Source of the DNA: Setoptus koraiensis
Taxonomy: Eukaryota; Arthropoda
Assembly: GCA_048013815.1 (NCBI GenBank)
Contig: CM106585.1
Location: 5,332,001 to 5,396,000, forward strand
DNA length: 64,000 nt
Reading direction: 5' to 3'
The position numbers were made by a program, and so were the translations under genes. Below the pieces are notes generated by a model. The model was not told the DNA's origin, ran no database searches, and saw only the letters and a list, made by a program, of their open reading frames with translations. This document shows, piece after piece, positions 35,601 to 47,000 of the stretch (positions within the stretch are counted from its first letter, which is position 1; every line of letters starts with the position of its first letter).

Positions 35601-38600
35601 TGAGCATGTAGCGTCTTTCTATCATTGTTTCTTGTCATCAGTGGCTTGATGAGCGGCTGAAAGCCTCCCTCGTGCTGCATACCTGATTGGTGGTGCTGAT
35701 GCTGCTGAGGTGAGGTCATTGATATCAAATTAACCGGGGGAAACTCCGTAGGTACCGTGGTTGCAAAGGTAACTGTTGGTTTCAATGTGTAGGATTTAGT
35801 TGGTTGCGGAGGCTGAGTGGGTGGATTGTTGTTACCACTAATGATATGACCGGTGGTATATATTGGTGAGTTAGATTTCATGATATAGTTGTCGCTAGAA
35901 TGCGACACTGGCGTAACTACAGATAGTAGTGGCCTCACAGTAGTCACAGGCTGGTATTGGCCCACAATGTGTTGCTGTTGATTGTTGTTGGCCAATAAAA
36001 ATGGAGATTCGGTGGTTGTAGTTATGGTGGCACCTATAATTTGCCCAACATTACTGCTCTGATTGTGATGGTAAACAATCTGTTGAGGTTGATCATTTGG
36101 GTGACTTACTATACTTTTGACAGAACCATGTTGCAAATTTATCTCATTATTGTTGTTGTCTAGATACAAGTTACCGTTAGCCTCATAGATTATCGGCCGA
36201 GAGGTTGTAGTAGTCTTATGTGCTATGGTAAATGGCAAAGGAGTTTGCTGTTGCTGCGTATGATGGGGTTGGTGCAAAACGTAGTGCTTATTTATCTGCG
36301 ACAATTGCCCGATATCATCCACTGGCCTCAAGATAACTCGAGCTGGAGAAATGCTTCTTGTCGGTATAGACATATCGGCTAGAACGGTTGGTTGACTTTG
36401 ATGGTTCAGAATAATTCTTGTTTTTTGTTGATGTTCTGTACTTGGACTTGCAAAATTATTTACAGACGCATAACCTCCTAACAATGACGACGGGACTTGT
36501 TGGATTATCCTGGTCACAGGCTCGATAGGTATTGGTCCCGTTGCACTACTATCGTTTTCTATGAAAGTGTTCGATAATGCCTCCAAAGATGGATTCTGAG
36601 CTATGTACTGATGATGATTAGGTTGAACGAGGGTACTAATTTCAGGTGTTTGATAAGCATTGATATGATCATAGGTTACAATAGGCTGATGCCTTATCAA
36701 ACTGTCGCCAGAGCTCGCCACATTACTCGGTGATCCCAAAAGTTTGTTAGCATTTTGTTGATGAATTTGGTTAGCCACTTGTTGGTTTTGGTAAACTGTA
36801 GCCTGATTTGTGTAGGTAGATGAAGTTATAGGTCTGTAGCTATTCAAATAATTATAATTGTTATTATTACTGAAACTATTACTGCTTATAGGGTTTCCAT
36901 TTCCATTGCTATAACCATTATTAATATTATTGTCTTCATTGTAATTAATGCTAGATGATGATGCAGCACTTGCAGCTGCCGCTATACCACTGGAAATGCA
37001 ATAATTAGGTATACAGCTATAACGGATTTTCGTGCCTTGTTGACTAGTTGGGGAACAGACTTCATTATCTGTAGCTGTCTGCAATGATAATAGCTGTTTT
37101 GTGGGATCCAGTGTTGACTTCTGTGACGGCTGTGACGATTGAGCTAATGGTATGGACGACGAATGGCTCGCAGAAACCATAGGATTGCCAGTTAAAATGG
37201 GCCTTGAATGTTCGTTCAAGAAATTATTTAAATCGAAATCTCCGAACGAGCTGATTGTATTCGACAATGATGATTGTCGACGCTTACTATTGGACTGCCT
37301 AGTTCGACGACGACTAATTGGTATTATCGAATTGCCATTGAAATGCCAGACAGCGCCAGGACTAGAAGATGACATGATATTACCCATTGGAGATGTTGCT
37401 GACGCCATGTCCACCGATGTGCCAGATGGGTATCCTCTCAAGGTATTAATGAAATTTGCAACAGCTTGCCAAAATGATGGTCGTTGCGATTGTGCCGCTT
37501 GTATTATGGGTGTTTGGGTGCTGGGCAGGGCCCATGTGGGTATAGCTCTGATAGGTGTAGCAAACTGTTGATTTGTTTGAATTGAACTGGTGGCGGCTGG
37601 ATACATAGCGGCTTGGCTATTAGAGCGGATATACTTTTTGATTGGCACTCTAGCTATGACAAAATTTTGTTGGCTCTGTAGGATGTGTTCAACTACTGCC
37701 CGATCAGCTTGTATAATATGTCGAGGTTTGTCACACCGAAATCTTCTACCTTGCTGGTTTGATGAAGATGGAAAGCTCTGCTGCAAACGATTTCTATTTG
37801 CTGATCCAATGCTGGATGCCTCAAACATTGGGAACCCATTGGTATCGGAAGTTTGGTGGTCGAACGGTGGTAGTTGGATGTCCGCGACAAAACTATTCAT
37901 GTTTTGAGTTAAATGATTATTACTGCTGTTGCGATTGTTGTCATCATGATTATTTGCCATGGAAGCTTTTAATGGTATAGGTATTATTTGTGTCCTCGCG
38001 CTAGTTTGGTGGTGCAAAGTAGGAAGATTGTCAGATTGAATAAATTGTTGTTGCTGTTTGAAGAGCAAATTGCTCATCGGTTCGTCGAATGCCTCAAGAC
38101 CGATTGACTCTTGCTCGGAAGATAATGTATCAAAATCACCACCATCGTTTGGCATGACTAATTTGTGATTTTGAAATATCTCATCATTCTCAGTTAAATT
38201 TTGGAATGGAATTTCATGAATTGGCCGCAAATTGGTAGACTGGGGGGACCTAATATAATTATTCGGATGTTTGAGACTATTGAATGTCCAAAGATGCCTA
38301 ACAATTCCACCACCATTGATAGATGGACCACTGAATAGTCTCAATGGCTCTCTTTTCTGATATAGCTGGGACCAGCCATTGGAAGATGGTGCCTGATTGA
38401 CGTTATTGGAATTTATATCTTGATTGTGGAAGTTGCTTGTGACAGTCGATTTGAATATGTTCGATGGCCTGGATTGCAACATTGGATTTCTCAAAAATTT
38501 AGCTGCTAGTCTTGGTAGCAATCCCATCTGCTGTTGATTATTGTTTTTGTGAAAGTTAACTTCATTCTTTGATGCGGATTGGGTCAAATGTTGTCGCAGC

Positions 38601-41551
38601 AATTGTTGCTGATCCATGTCATTACTGGCCATTTGTTGATAGACTGTTTTAGACGGGTCGTGTTGTCCATTTAAATTTAAGCCAAAACTTTTAACAGGTT
38701 GAATATTGATAAGGTCATTGTTATTGTTAACCAATCCATCATAGTTGCCACTATCATCTGAAACAACCTGTGCCGGTTCTTGGGGTGACACATGTTGTGG
38801 ATTGAGCGAGGATGGATACTTTTCATTCCTAAGCATACTGTGAAGCGAACCTGGTTTTGTTTTGAGTTTGCCAGTTGATTTACCAATTTCTTCATCATTT
38901 ATATTGAAGTTCTTCTTTCTATTAGATCTGTGGGATGTTTTATGATTTTTTGTACTATCTCTAGTATCTTGGCTGGTTTTGTGTGGTGCTAAGGCTTCAT
39001 TTTCGCGCTCATCAGGATGCGCTGATGGCTTATTCTTGGGATGAATGCGATCTGAATCGCTAAGATGATCGAGAATGTCATCAGGTAGAAGCGTTGTTTC
39101 AGTTTCAGTGCTATTCGTGGATGCAGTCTCGGCGGAACTTTTCAACGATTCATTGTCTTGCCTATTGTTATTGTTATTAGTGCGATCGCCCAAGACAAAC
39201 GATTCAATTTTATCTTTCAAAGAGCTCTGTTCGCGTTGGTTCTTGTCTCTGGCTTCATTTTTGCCAGTGATTTTCAAAAGATTATTCCAGTTTGATTTTA
39301 CATTGCCATTATTGATGTTACTATGCTGGTTGCCCATTTGTCTGTTCGGTTTGCTGGTTGTCTCTGGTATGTGTGATACGGTGCTAGTAACAACGCTTGG
39401 TGTCAATGTGGATGATAATTCCATCCTCGCTATACTTGGTATAGAATCAGCCGAATTAGGTGTGTGATGTTGATTTGAAAATTCTTGATCATTACCACCA
39501 TGGTGATGTTCCCATGGGGACCCGGCGTTGCTGGTAGCATTAACGTTTGCGATGGCGATTGAGGTATCCGTGGGTTTTTTGCCAGATATAAAGGGCTGAT
39601 GAAAATTAGAAATCGCTGTTGACGTATTAATTGGCTGCTGCTGATGGAGCTGACTCCAGTGTGTATGGCTATTGTTTGCAATCGGCGGATGAAGAAATTT
39701 TTCGCTTTTCGATGTTCTGAAGATGCCCGGTTGTTGCTGTTGGGATTGCACTTTGTTTCTTGATGGAGGACTGTTTGATCTTTGTGCCAATAGGTTGGCG
39801 CCTTCGTTGGCGCGAGTCTCAGATGAATTATCATGCACCTGTATTGTGTTGTTCTTCAATATATTTGCCAGGCTCACAATTTCCAACGTCGGATCTATTA
39901 TATCTTTGTCCAAAATATACGGCTTGTCGTTGTGATTGTTAAGTGCAATGATGATCTCGCCCGATCTATTTGTTGGTGCGCTTGATGGCAGCATGGTTGC
40001 TGGCGGTTGTTGTTGAGGCGATAAAGTGGTTGACCAATTATTGAAATTGTCATTGTCCATAATGGTTGTAGTTGTGTCCGTGGCCAATGACAATGGTGTG
40101 GTTGTGAGCGCAGCATCTTGTTGTTGGTTGTTGAGCGAATCAGGCGAGTTTTGAGTAGAGGTGCCGATATGTTCTTGCTCTATCTTGTTCTCTTGCAATT
40201 TATAGGTGGTTGTGGATGTGGTGGTTGTTTGTGGTGAGGTGACTTTCATCGTGGTCGTGGACAATGTTGCATTGTTGCCCGTGCTGACGTCATCGCTGAA
40301 TGTTAGCCCCTCGTTGCTGGCGTCCGTTTGCAAATCGTTAATATTATTAATATTATTATTGTTATTATTATTGCTATTGCTTTGGCCCGATTTATTGCCT
40401 GTGTATTCGTGATTCTTGTTATTATTATCGCCGGAATTGTTATTATTCAACGTTGCAGCGATATGATTAATATCAATATCTGGCTCATTGCTATTGTTCT
40501 TCGTTCTATTTTGCGCCAACCAAAACCGATAGAATTGGTCCGCTGCTGCACCCGGTGCCTCTTGCTGTTGCTGCTGTTGGTTAGGTTGGTGCGACGGTTG
40601 CACCGGATGCGATGTTGCGTGCAACTGGTGCTGCTGTTGGTGCAGGTCGATGTTGTCTGCAATGGCAGGAATGGTGACGAGCGCAGGATCGGTGAACGCT
40701 TGCTGATGAGTTGAGTTTTGAGCGGTTGAATCATCATTTATGGCATGCTCTATATCTGCCGTTGCAGTTAAGTCTGGGGCAACGCTCGTCGGGGAATTGT
40801 TTGGGGCATTGTGATTGTTATTGTTGTTGTTGTTGTTGTTGCTACTGTTGCTCAGCACGGAGCGCAGCACAGTTGCCGCAACGCGTTGCTCTCTTGGCTT
40901 CTTTCTTGATTGTTCTTCGAAGCTTTTCATCAGGATATTGTGGTTGGCGTTGGCTTCGAAATCGTCGTCGTCACTGTTTGCGTAATCGGCGCCGTTGCTG
41001 GCCATATCGCCAGCGCGCTGGTCGAGGCTGATGCTGAGTTGCGTCGATGATCTTGTCGACGACGAATTGTGCGAACTAGAACCAATTCGGCCAATTGACA
41101 ACGATTGGTCCGAGCGATCGGGCCGCTTCATTTTCTGCGTTCGCCTTTGGAGGCCGCTCTTTTTGTTGGGCACAGTTGTGGGCGGCCGTGGACCGCTGGT
41201 TGTATTATCAACATGACTGTTGTTATTTAATATGGGCGCTGAGGTGGCGGACAAGGCATTGTTGTTGCTGAGATCTGATGATACATTTGTGTCGGTGAAG
41301 GTCGACAATTGAGTTGTCAATTTCTCTGCTCGGTGTTGCGGCAGCGCTGCTGGCGGCGCCGGCACCATTTCGAGCAACGGCCCCCCCGGCGGTGCCACTA
41401 TCGAGGCGCTTTGTGAGGTAATGGCGGCTGGCGTACAATCGACGAGACAAGCTCCCATGATAAACATAATGGATAATAATAGTAAAGGAACTAGGATCAC
41501 AGATAACAGTATAATTCCAAGATGACGGCTTATCTTGTGCAATAATTTCAT
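32627..41551 (-). CDS. Giant intronless Asn/Gln/Ser/Thr-rich secreted protein, about 2974 aa
   Basis: A single 8.9-kb open frame with no stop, followed 20 nt later by AATAAA. The first usable ATG is at 41551; the frame continues upstream only from a TTG. The N-terminus is basic (KLLHKISRHLG) followed by about 23 hydrophobic residues ending near GACLVDC. That is a signal peptide or signal anchor, so the rest is probably extracellular. Most of the chain is low complexity, with Asn runs up to nine, Gln runs, Ser/Thr/Pro-rich stretches and an Asp run near residues 2180-2190. Islands that look ordered are about 1268-1310 (a CDKPRH start followed by a mixed, non-repetitive stretch), about 1494-1519 (YSCIPNYC) and the last 160 residues, rich in Trp, Lys and Glu. 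Cysteines are very few. A dibasic stretch (RRRTRQSNSKRR) near residues 1412-1427 could be a convertase site. I recognise no family. Extracellular matrix, cuticle or mucin-like roles are only guesses. Confidence 0.85.
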   Translation of the reverse strand: MKLLHKISRHLGIILLSVILVPLLLLSIMFIMGACLVDCTPAAITSQSASIVAPPGGPLLEMVPAPPAALPQHRAEKLTTQLSTFTDTNVSSDLSNNNALSATSAPILNNNSHVDNTTSGPRPPTTVPNKKSGLQRRTQKMKRPDRSDQSLSIGRIGSSSHNSSSTRSSTQLSISLDQRAGDMASNGADYANSDDDDFEANANHNILMKSFEEQSRKKPREQRVAATVLRSVLSNSSNNNNNNNNNHNAPNNSPTSVAPDLTATADIEHAINDDSTAQNSTHQQAFTDPALVTIPAIADNIDLHQQQHQLHATSHPVQPSHQPNQQQQQQEAPGAAADQFYRFWLAQNRTKNNSNEPDIDINHIAATLNNNNSGDNNNKNHEYTGNKSGQSNSNNNNNNNINNINDLQTDASNEGLTFSDDVSTGNNATLSTTTMKVTSPQTTTTSTTTYKLQENKIEQEHIGTSTQNSPDSLNNQQQDAALTTTPLSLATDTTTTIMDNDNFNNWSTTLSPQQQPPATMLPSSAPTNRSGEIIIALNNHNDKPYILDKDIIDPTLEIVSLANILKNNTIQVHDNSSETRANEGANLLAQRSNSPPSRNKVQSQQQQPGIFRTSKSEKFLHPPIANNSHTHWSQLHQQQPINTSTAISNFHQPFISGKKPTDTSIAIANVNATSNAGSPWEHHHGGNDQEFSNQHHTPNSADSIPSIARMELSSTLTPSVVTSTVSHIPETTSKPNRQMGNQHSNINNGNVKSNWNNLLKITGKNEARDKNQREQSSLKDKIESFVLGDRTNNNNNRQDNESLKSSAETASTNSTETETTLLPDDILDHLSDSDRIHPKNKPSAHPDERENEALAPHKTSQDTRDSTKNHKTSHRSNRKKNFNINDEEIGKSTGKLKTKPGSLHSMLRNEKYPSSLNPQHVSPQEPAQVVSDDSGNYDGLVNNNNDLINIQPVKSFGLNLNGQHDPSKTVYQQMASNDMDQQQLLRQHLTQSASKNEVNFHKNNNQQQMGLLPRLAAKFLRNPMLQSRPSNIFKSTVTSNFHNQDINSNNVNQAPSSNGWSQLYQKREPLRLFSGPSINGGGIVRHLWTFNSLKHPNNYIRSPQSTNLRPIHEIPFQNLTENDEIFQNHKLVMPNDGGDFDTLSSEQESIGLEAFDEPMSNLLFKQQQQFIQSDNLPTLHHQTSARTQIIPIPLKASMANNHDDNNRNSSNNHLTQNMNSFVADIQLPPFDHQTSDTNGFPMFEASSIGSANRNRLQQSFPSSSNQQGRRFRCDKPRHIIQADRAVVEHILQSQQNFVIARVPIKKYIRSNSQAAMYPAATSSIQTNQQFATPIRAIPTWALPSTQTPIIQAAQSQRPSFWQAVANFINTLRGYPSGTSVDMASATSPMGNIMSSSSPGAVWHFNGNSIIPISRRRTRQSNSKRRQSSLSNTISSFGDFDLNNFLNEHSRPILTGNPMVSASHSSSIPLAQSSQPSQKSTLDPTKQLLSLQTATDNEVCSPTSQQGTKIRYSCIPNYCISSGIAAAASAASSSSINYNEDNNINNGYSNGNGNPISSNSFSNNNNYNYLNSYRPITSSTYTNQATVYQNQQVANQIHQQNANKLLGSPSNVASSGDSLIRHQPIVTYDHINAYQTPEISTLVQPNHHQYIAQNPSLEALSNTFIENDSSATGPIPIEPVTRIIQQVPSSLLGGYASVNNFASPSTEHQQKTRIILNHQSQPTVLADMSIPTRSISPARVILRPVDDIGQLSQINKHYVLHQPHHTQQQQTPLPFTIAHKTTTTSRPIIYEANGNLYLDNNNNEINLQHGSVKSIVSHPNDQPQQIVYHHNQSSNVGQIIGATITTTTESPFLLANNNQQQHIVGQYQPVTTVRPLLSVVTPVSHSSDNYIMKSNSPIYTTGHIISGNNNPPTQPPQPTKSYTLKPTVTFATTVPTEFPPVNLISMTSPQQHQHHQSGMQHEGGFQPLIKPLMTRNNDRKTLHAQQQQQHQQMARDTNDNVLRPTKFSRHSTVSSDGKGQSLMARDEAPVKDKQPSTTNKQRKKRINKPQGQQNYQPAQAKSRQESARSNDDDNYGIRKPNTRDRTKRIYRPDNTNNNEYSDGAGTRKENSHNGRRAKMRTSSKDTSNTDNINHQQTNPLDMHNQHDQSTKLVNNNDIISNNDHSYNGENNNNENGNLPQNTDMDYNNNEQDDDDDDGDGYRLEKFPDTGGDTTTTAPPQITDGDNNNINGNNDNINLDDRSTSQSSENNITLPTPAPRPQNDPMMRPSANNNYNNDEDDQFQGTKKRDINVGPNQSTDGNRQYGYRYNNKTITNNTRLRKHHLQSALPSPMKPETVPGVPEDTVQDLPPPETTTECNCNNNTSTTAANISGDNNSNTNSMADSGSFHSMNNQRKSNNSARSSAKTNNSTGGNRKQSYKRNHTTLKPLRSNDEYTRSFDYSVEKPTLKNVLQSNQQYHHRQQQHQAKDRRQTDSNYKPIATATTSKYNLRNTTYKNYVPSSTPSLSYYQPTARPTQQPEASNTGNKYGDPSPLVSKNNNENNEDYSVTLASNGPRLMESLHLAAEEEANSVNNNNLLGVGSENNSNHNPNDNLLSVGPVNDNNSSRHLVYTARPTIRTALKNDDTQSTVGDNPTSSVPSPTPSIHLNEEVDHHPYQDTTTNSEQNDHHGANLFYHHGVVSPTPNSSDSSSFAVSDILSGDQSITKEQNRNSHNETPSALMTTTPTSINDIMAQVTRSASLNKHKDPHQESILSSTAASADENNQKVTTYNDNPRNNDTSSDDSTDAASTDSSEDSGIYSKNKYNKYSHEDDPNVVPHQYQIQIRWKGKDAEESHLEPLALISGSKNNPTASNKGAKGEMELHHDQGNEKSRDRLFEHREEEHWHDKKWAKEGKKKKLVDGKWIDVPVDDPQLSSNLDFGPKPEMSNLDHHPTPEQVKEHFAIPTKNFRQGQNFVDWVTADISMDDPNKFSSPQDS

Positions 41552-42120
41552 GATGCTGATAGTCGTAAATGGTGGTGGCAATCGCGGTCTACTGGTGATG
41601 GTGTCAGCTAATTAGATGATGGGCACTATTTGAGGGCGACCAACACTGCTAGACGACGATGATGATCGAGATTTTATTATTTGTGTTGATAGTGATTGTT
41701 AGTTGATTATGATTCAAACGGTGTGTTGTGTTGATTGAGTTTTGGATCAAAGAGTTTTGGAAGCTTGCGATAAAACCAATGAGTTACTTTAGTTTTACTG
41801 GTGCTATTAGTGTACGCTGTTGTGGGCACTTTGCATAGAATCATGGTGCTTGAACGCGACGAGATTGGTCGTTTGTGCCGCCGTTATATTGTAGCTATGA
41901 TGCTGATACTGGTGTGCGCTTGTGGTTGCAATTGTGGTTGTGATCGTGGTTGTGGTCGCCAAGATCACCATTCGAAATGAATCATACTCGAAATGGATGT
42001 ATTGACGGATAAATAGCAATAGAAATATGGCCACAGAGCGCGCTATGACATTATGGGTGGCGTTGACTGGCGAGAACTTTCACTTGGACTTGTCTCAGCT
42101 CATTCGGTGATCATGCATGA

Positions 42121-42122
<2 letters not shown>

Positions 42123-42183
<61 letters not shown>
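42123..42183. repeat. (TG)n microsatellite
   Basis: About 60 bp of uninterrupted TG, some 570 bp upstream of the giant gene's ATG. Confidence 0.97.
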
Positions 42184-42184
<1 letters not shown>

Positions 42185-43922
42185 ATCGTCACAAAGTCAG
42201 TAGCCGACGACGGCCACTTCGATACAGATTGTAAATTATTCTCATACTTTCTATGGCGATCTTTGTTGCTGGTGTAGTTCACTTTCTCTGCACTGTTATT
42301 GCCACTATTGATATTTATATTACTATGCCACTATATGTTATGGATTATGATTATTATCCATCCATCCACAGGTAGGTATGTGTAAAACACAGGTGACAGC
42401 AGCAAGCGAGCGAGCATAGGATATAGCAGTTGCTTATTCGTGACTTGCTGTTACTATCTGGGTGTTTCGTTATTGTTGTTGCTGTTGTCGTTGTCGGCGT
42501 TGTTGTTGCTGTTGATGTTGTGCGTATATTTCGAAGCCATGATGACAATCATGACGATTCACACCCTTTTGTAATAGCCCGTCGCCTAGCCTATTCGGCC
42601 GGCGCTTGTTGCTGCTTGTCGTTGTCTTGTCTTCTTGTCTAATCCTGACTCGTCTTGTCTTGTCTCGTTTTGATTGTTCGTTATTCGTTGTTCGAAGAAA
42701 TATGACAATGGTCACACTATATCACCTGGCCAATTTTAAGTTTATCTTATGTGTGCGTATGTGTGCGATCACAAAAACTTATTACATCATGATCTCTCGG
42801 GTAATATACTATATTTATATGTATACGCGCGCATATAACGGTTGTGTGTGTGTTCCCACGCTTATGATTTATACAAAAGTTGTTGATGGATGTGGATATT
42901 TCAGGCTCGCTTCATCACTGCCACTTTTACTCTTCGTCTTGTGTGCGTTCGATGGTTTGCTGCTAAGATTAATATTGTTATTATTATTAGCTGTAGCGGT
43001 ATTGTTTTGACGCCGGCTAGATTCAATAATGATTCTTAGTTAACGCACCACAACAGCAGCGTCAACACTGATGCCGGTTACAATATAATGACTCTGGCGC
43101 GATAAAATGATTGATCCTTCTCGATAATAAACTCACACACAGTTGACCGCTGATCGTTGGTCATTGGTCACTCGCTATGGACACTGGCCAGCCACTGTTG
43201 TGTGCGTGTGTGTGTCTGTGATATATTTAGATTATGTTTTGGCTATATGCAAATGTCGTTGTCGCCTTGGCAGTGTTCTATTTGTAGCCGCGAATGTGAC
43301 TCGAGCCGATCATTGTTGCTGACCGGTGTGGCTAACTGTTTGATGCTGCTGCTGCTGCCGATAGTTCGTTGAGTGAAAAGTCACCTGTGCTAGCGCTAGT
43401 TGTGCAAAATTTCGAGTTGACTTTTGAGTTGACCAGCTCGCGACCTAGCTACTGCTGTACTGAGCCAAGCCGATCGGACCCGATCGGAGCTCAAATGAGA
43501 TGAGATGAGTCAGTAGACGAGCGTTTAGTATTGGATAATCAAAGTCGATGCTTCTGTTGCTCGCTGCCGCCACACTAGGTGATAAATGGCTGGCCCATGT
43601 GAACGACGGCCAGCGCCACAGAAGATTCTGTTGCACAGAGGATCTTGCCATGGAAAATGCATCGCGCATGGCAAGCGCAAGCCAGAAGCCGTTATAAGCG
43701 AGACAAGCGAGACTCAAAGTGTGAGCAATGGCAACAAAAAACAACTTAACGCCACAACAAGTGAGACCTGTTGCCGATGAGAGTGGTGTCAATGCATTGT
43801 TCCATTGGTTACATCAGTCGATTATCTAAGTAGATTGGATCCAGTGTGAGTATGATATAAGATCGGGCGAGTAAAGTGTGTCCACTATATTGTGTGTTTG
43901 TTTGCGAGGCTAACAATGATGA

Positions 43923-43988
43923 CAATAATAATAATAGTAATAATAATAATAATAATAGTAATGGTAATAATAATAATAATAATAATAG
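43923..43988. repeat. (AAT)n microsatellite
   Basis: AAT triplets with occasional AGT and GGT interruptions. Confidence 0.95.
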
Positions 43989-44070
43989 AATGATCAAAAG
44001 CTATCCATTCTATCCATTGTCGAACTAGGATGGCTAGCTCGGTGTGACCAGGCTGACGCAAACTGGCCAA

Positions 44071-44098
44071 CTGCTGCTGCTGCTGCTGCTGCTGCTGC
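44071..44098. repeat. (CTG)n microsatellite
   Basis: Nine to ten CTG triplets. Confidence 0.95.
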
Positions 44099-47000
44099 CA
44101 CTGTTGCTGAACAAACACCGCTTGATAATTACAGTTTGACAATTTGACTTTCCACTAAAACACACTTACTACTCATGGAAAGGTTAGCAGTGAGATCGGC
44201 AATAAACTGCGACAATCAGACAGTTGATTGTGCACACTGAAATAAAGTAGAATAAAGACAAGTGTCGTCTATCGCTATTAATTGACCAAAACTAAAACTG
44301 TTAGGCAACAACAACACAATGTCTGATTCTCCAACAACATTCAGACAACAAACACCAGGTAGGCACCATATTTTGCCTTCGGGCTGCCTGGGATGCCGCT
44401 GAGCTGAACGGTGGTCAAAATATTTGGAAGAGTAAGAGACAAATTGATTGATTCTTTCTTGCTGCCTCAATGGCTCAATCAATGGATCCATTGATTGTGC
44501 CAAGGCCATTTGACACTGCCAGACTACTCTCAATGAGCGACTGCAACACATCCATCAGCCCTGTCTGTCTGTCTTTCGCTCTCCACTAATAAGAGAGTCT
44601 TTGCGATTTTTTTTTCTTCGAAATCTTGGTCATCGGTGGACAACTTACTTTCCAACATGCCAGCGCTCTGCTGGTCGGCCAGAGTTCTGTTTGGTGTAAA
44701 GTGGCCCAAAATGATCAAAAACGATTCAGAAAATGTTGCGCCTCTTGCCTGCGCTGCCGCTTGCAATGAATAGCCGTTTCCTGGCCAACAACTACAGTGA
44801 CAAGTGTACCCCTGCAACTGCTAATTGGTGCCAGTTATGAATTCAATCAGTCGATTGTTCAGTCCATTTGTCAGTTTGCCTATCTGCTTGTTTGTTTGCT
44901 TGCTCGCTCGCTTGCCGTCCAACCGTAATTATCTACGATGATGGTAATAATGATGACACAATTAACTCCTGTCAACCTTTCAGATATCAATCAGACTTTC
45001 TGTTTCTCTCTATCTCTCCGCTGAGTCTTCTCATTCGTCACCCGGCACACAAGTATTTGCACCTCGTCGTCTTCGACAATACTAGCTATTATTATGCCAG
45101 CGATCAGTATGAGGAAACGGCAACGCAATTACTGGCCCAAACCAGTGGTCCTCTTTGCGACGGCAACACTTGTCTCACAATAGACTCGCAGTGTGGACTC
45201 GCTGTGCATGTCACAAGTCCGCACTTTTCGCCAACTTGCCAAGGCGCCTTTGTTGCGTAATCGTGACTACCGTAGAATTGAACTTTAGTGGTAACTTTCA
45301 ATTACGCGACCATTATGTCTCGGTGTACTGTTACTGCTGCTGCTGCTGCAGTGAGTTATCAAACATGGTGTCGTCCACCACAAGTAGATGCAGCTTATTG
45401 AATTTGCCAATGTCACTATGATCCTGTCCGCTTGTTTGCCAGACTCTGCATGACTTTTTGATATTGATCAGTCACGATCTAGTTGCTTTCAGTGTTGTTG
45501 TTGCTGCTGTTGTTGCCTGACAGTGAGTGCTGTTGTTCCATTGTGCAGCACTTGTTATCGCTGGCTTCAATTATTATTCATCCATTGTTAATTTGGTTGC
45601 AAATCGGCGAACATCAGCATCAGCCAGTGGGCGCCTGTTGTGGCGAGTCGGAAACAACACGACCAAACGACTATCTGTCCATGTCCTGTTATTGTTTTTC
45701 CCCTCTTGTCTATTGTCACCTCGCCAATTACACGCTTGTGTTCCGGTGCTGCCGTGACACCGCACCGACACATAGGTGAGGCGAGTAGCTTGCAGAAGTC
45801 GCTTGCGTTCAATCTAATCAAGCGCCAGCATGATCCCCGACAAATCGACAACATCCGATTGGATGTTTGTAACGGTATTTGCATATTACCAGTGCATCTA
45901 ATAATGTCATACATGGTCAGTTGGCTGCTGCCCAGAGTATCCTAGTCAGGTCAGCTGCTTATCCTGTCAGTGGTCAGAGTTACAACAAACAATTGGGAAA
46001 CTAGCGTTGCTTGCGTTGGTCAGACGCTCATTGCAAATTGCATTGTCTAGTGTTACTATTGGACACTATTAGTAATGGACAGACCGTAGTCGGTAATTAC
46101 TGATTCACCTGTTGCATGCCATTTACCACCATTTACTGTTCTACATTGACACACTGCACTGATGCAATGTATGTTTGTGGCCACTTGATCTATCCTTCAA
46201 GATTGATCAAATGTCTCGGTTGCGCGATGCTACCATTCCTCTACTCTGCGGTCAATCTTATTTTATTCTAGGTCAACTCACGTTGATGTCAGTTGACATC
46301 TTGATCGGTTGCGATGGTTGTTAGTTGTGTGATGAGCACATTTTTTTTTCTTGTTGCTCTGACTGTTGTTTTGTTTTGTCATGCACAAACAACCAAAAAA
46401 CAATTAGCACTCACTCTGTATATGCTGAATATACTGACAAGATCACATGTTTTTTCTTTCTTTCTATCTAGATAACTTGTTTAGACTTGGAGGCTCTAAC
46501 GATCAACAAAAATCACCTTCAAGTGACAACAATTAAAGCACTGGCTTTTCTCTTTCATTTCACCATTGCATAGACCAGACTGACCGACTTAGTGGTCAGT
46601 TAGTGACTAATCATGAGCAAGCTCGCCCAGACACGAGGAAAGGGCTCTTTTCGCTGTGAGGCCGAATGAAAAAAAAATGTCGTCACCGTCATTGGTTCGA
46701 GGCGACTCGCATGTGAGATTGCACTCATGAGAGTGAGACTCTGTAGTGAAGCCACTCCAGGCTAATGTCGTAGCCTGCGAATTATGATGAAATACAATGA
46801 AGAATTGGCCAAAAGAATGCTAGCTGGCTGGATGCGAGCATTTCGAGGCTGCCGGCCCTGGAAATAGGCGCCTTAGGAGAATGTGTGTGTGTGTGTGTGC
46901 GAAGCTGGGGTCAACAAACGTTCCAAAGCGAAGCTGGAATCGGTCATCGACTGAACAACTCAGTCAGTTCAATAGAGACAGTGCTGGTGATGATGAAAAA

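Noticed and set aside
39075-40714. Several plus-strand open frames antisense to the giant gene
   Set aside because: They are shadows of the low-complexity minus-strand coding sequence, giving runs of Leu, Ile, Val and Cys from GTT/ATT triplets.
41552-41581. Upstream TTG as the start of the giant protein
   Set aside because: A TTG start is not needed. The ATG ten codons later is followed directly by a good signal peptide.
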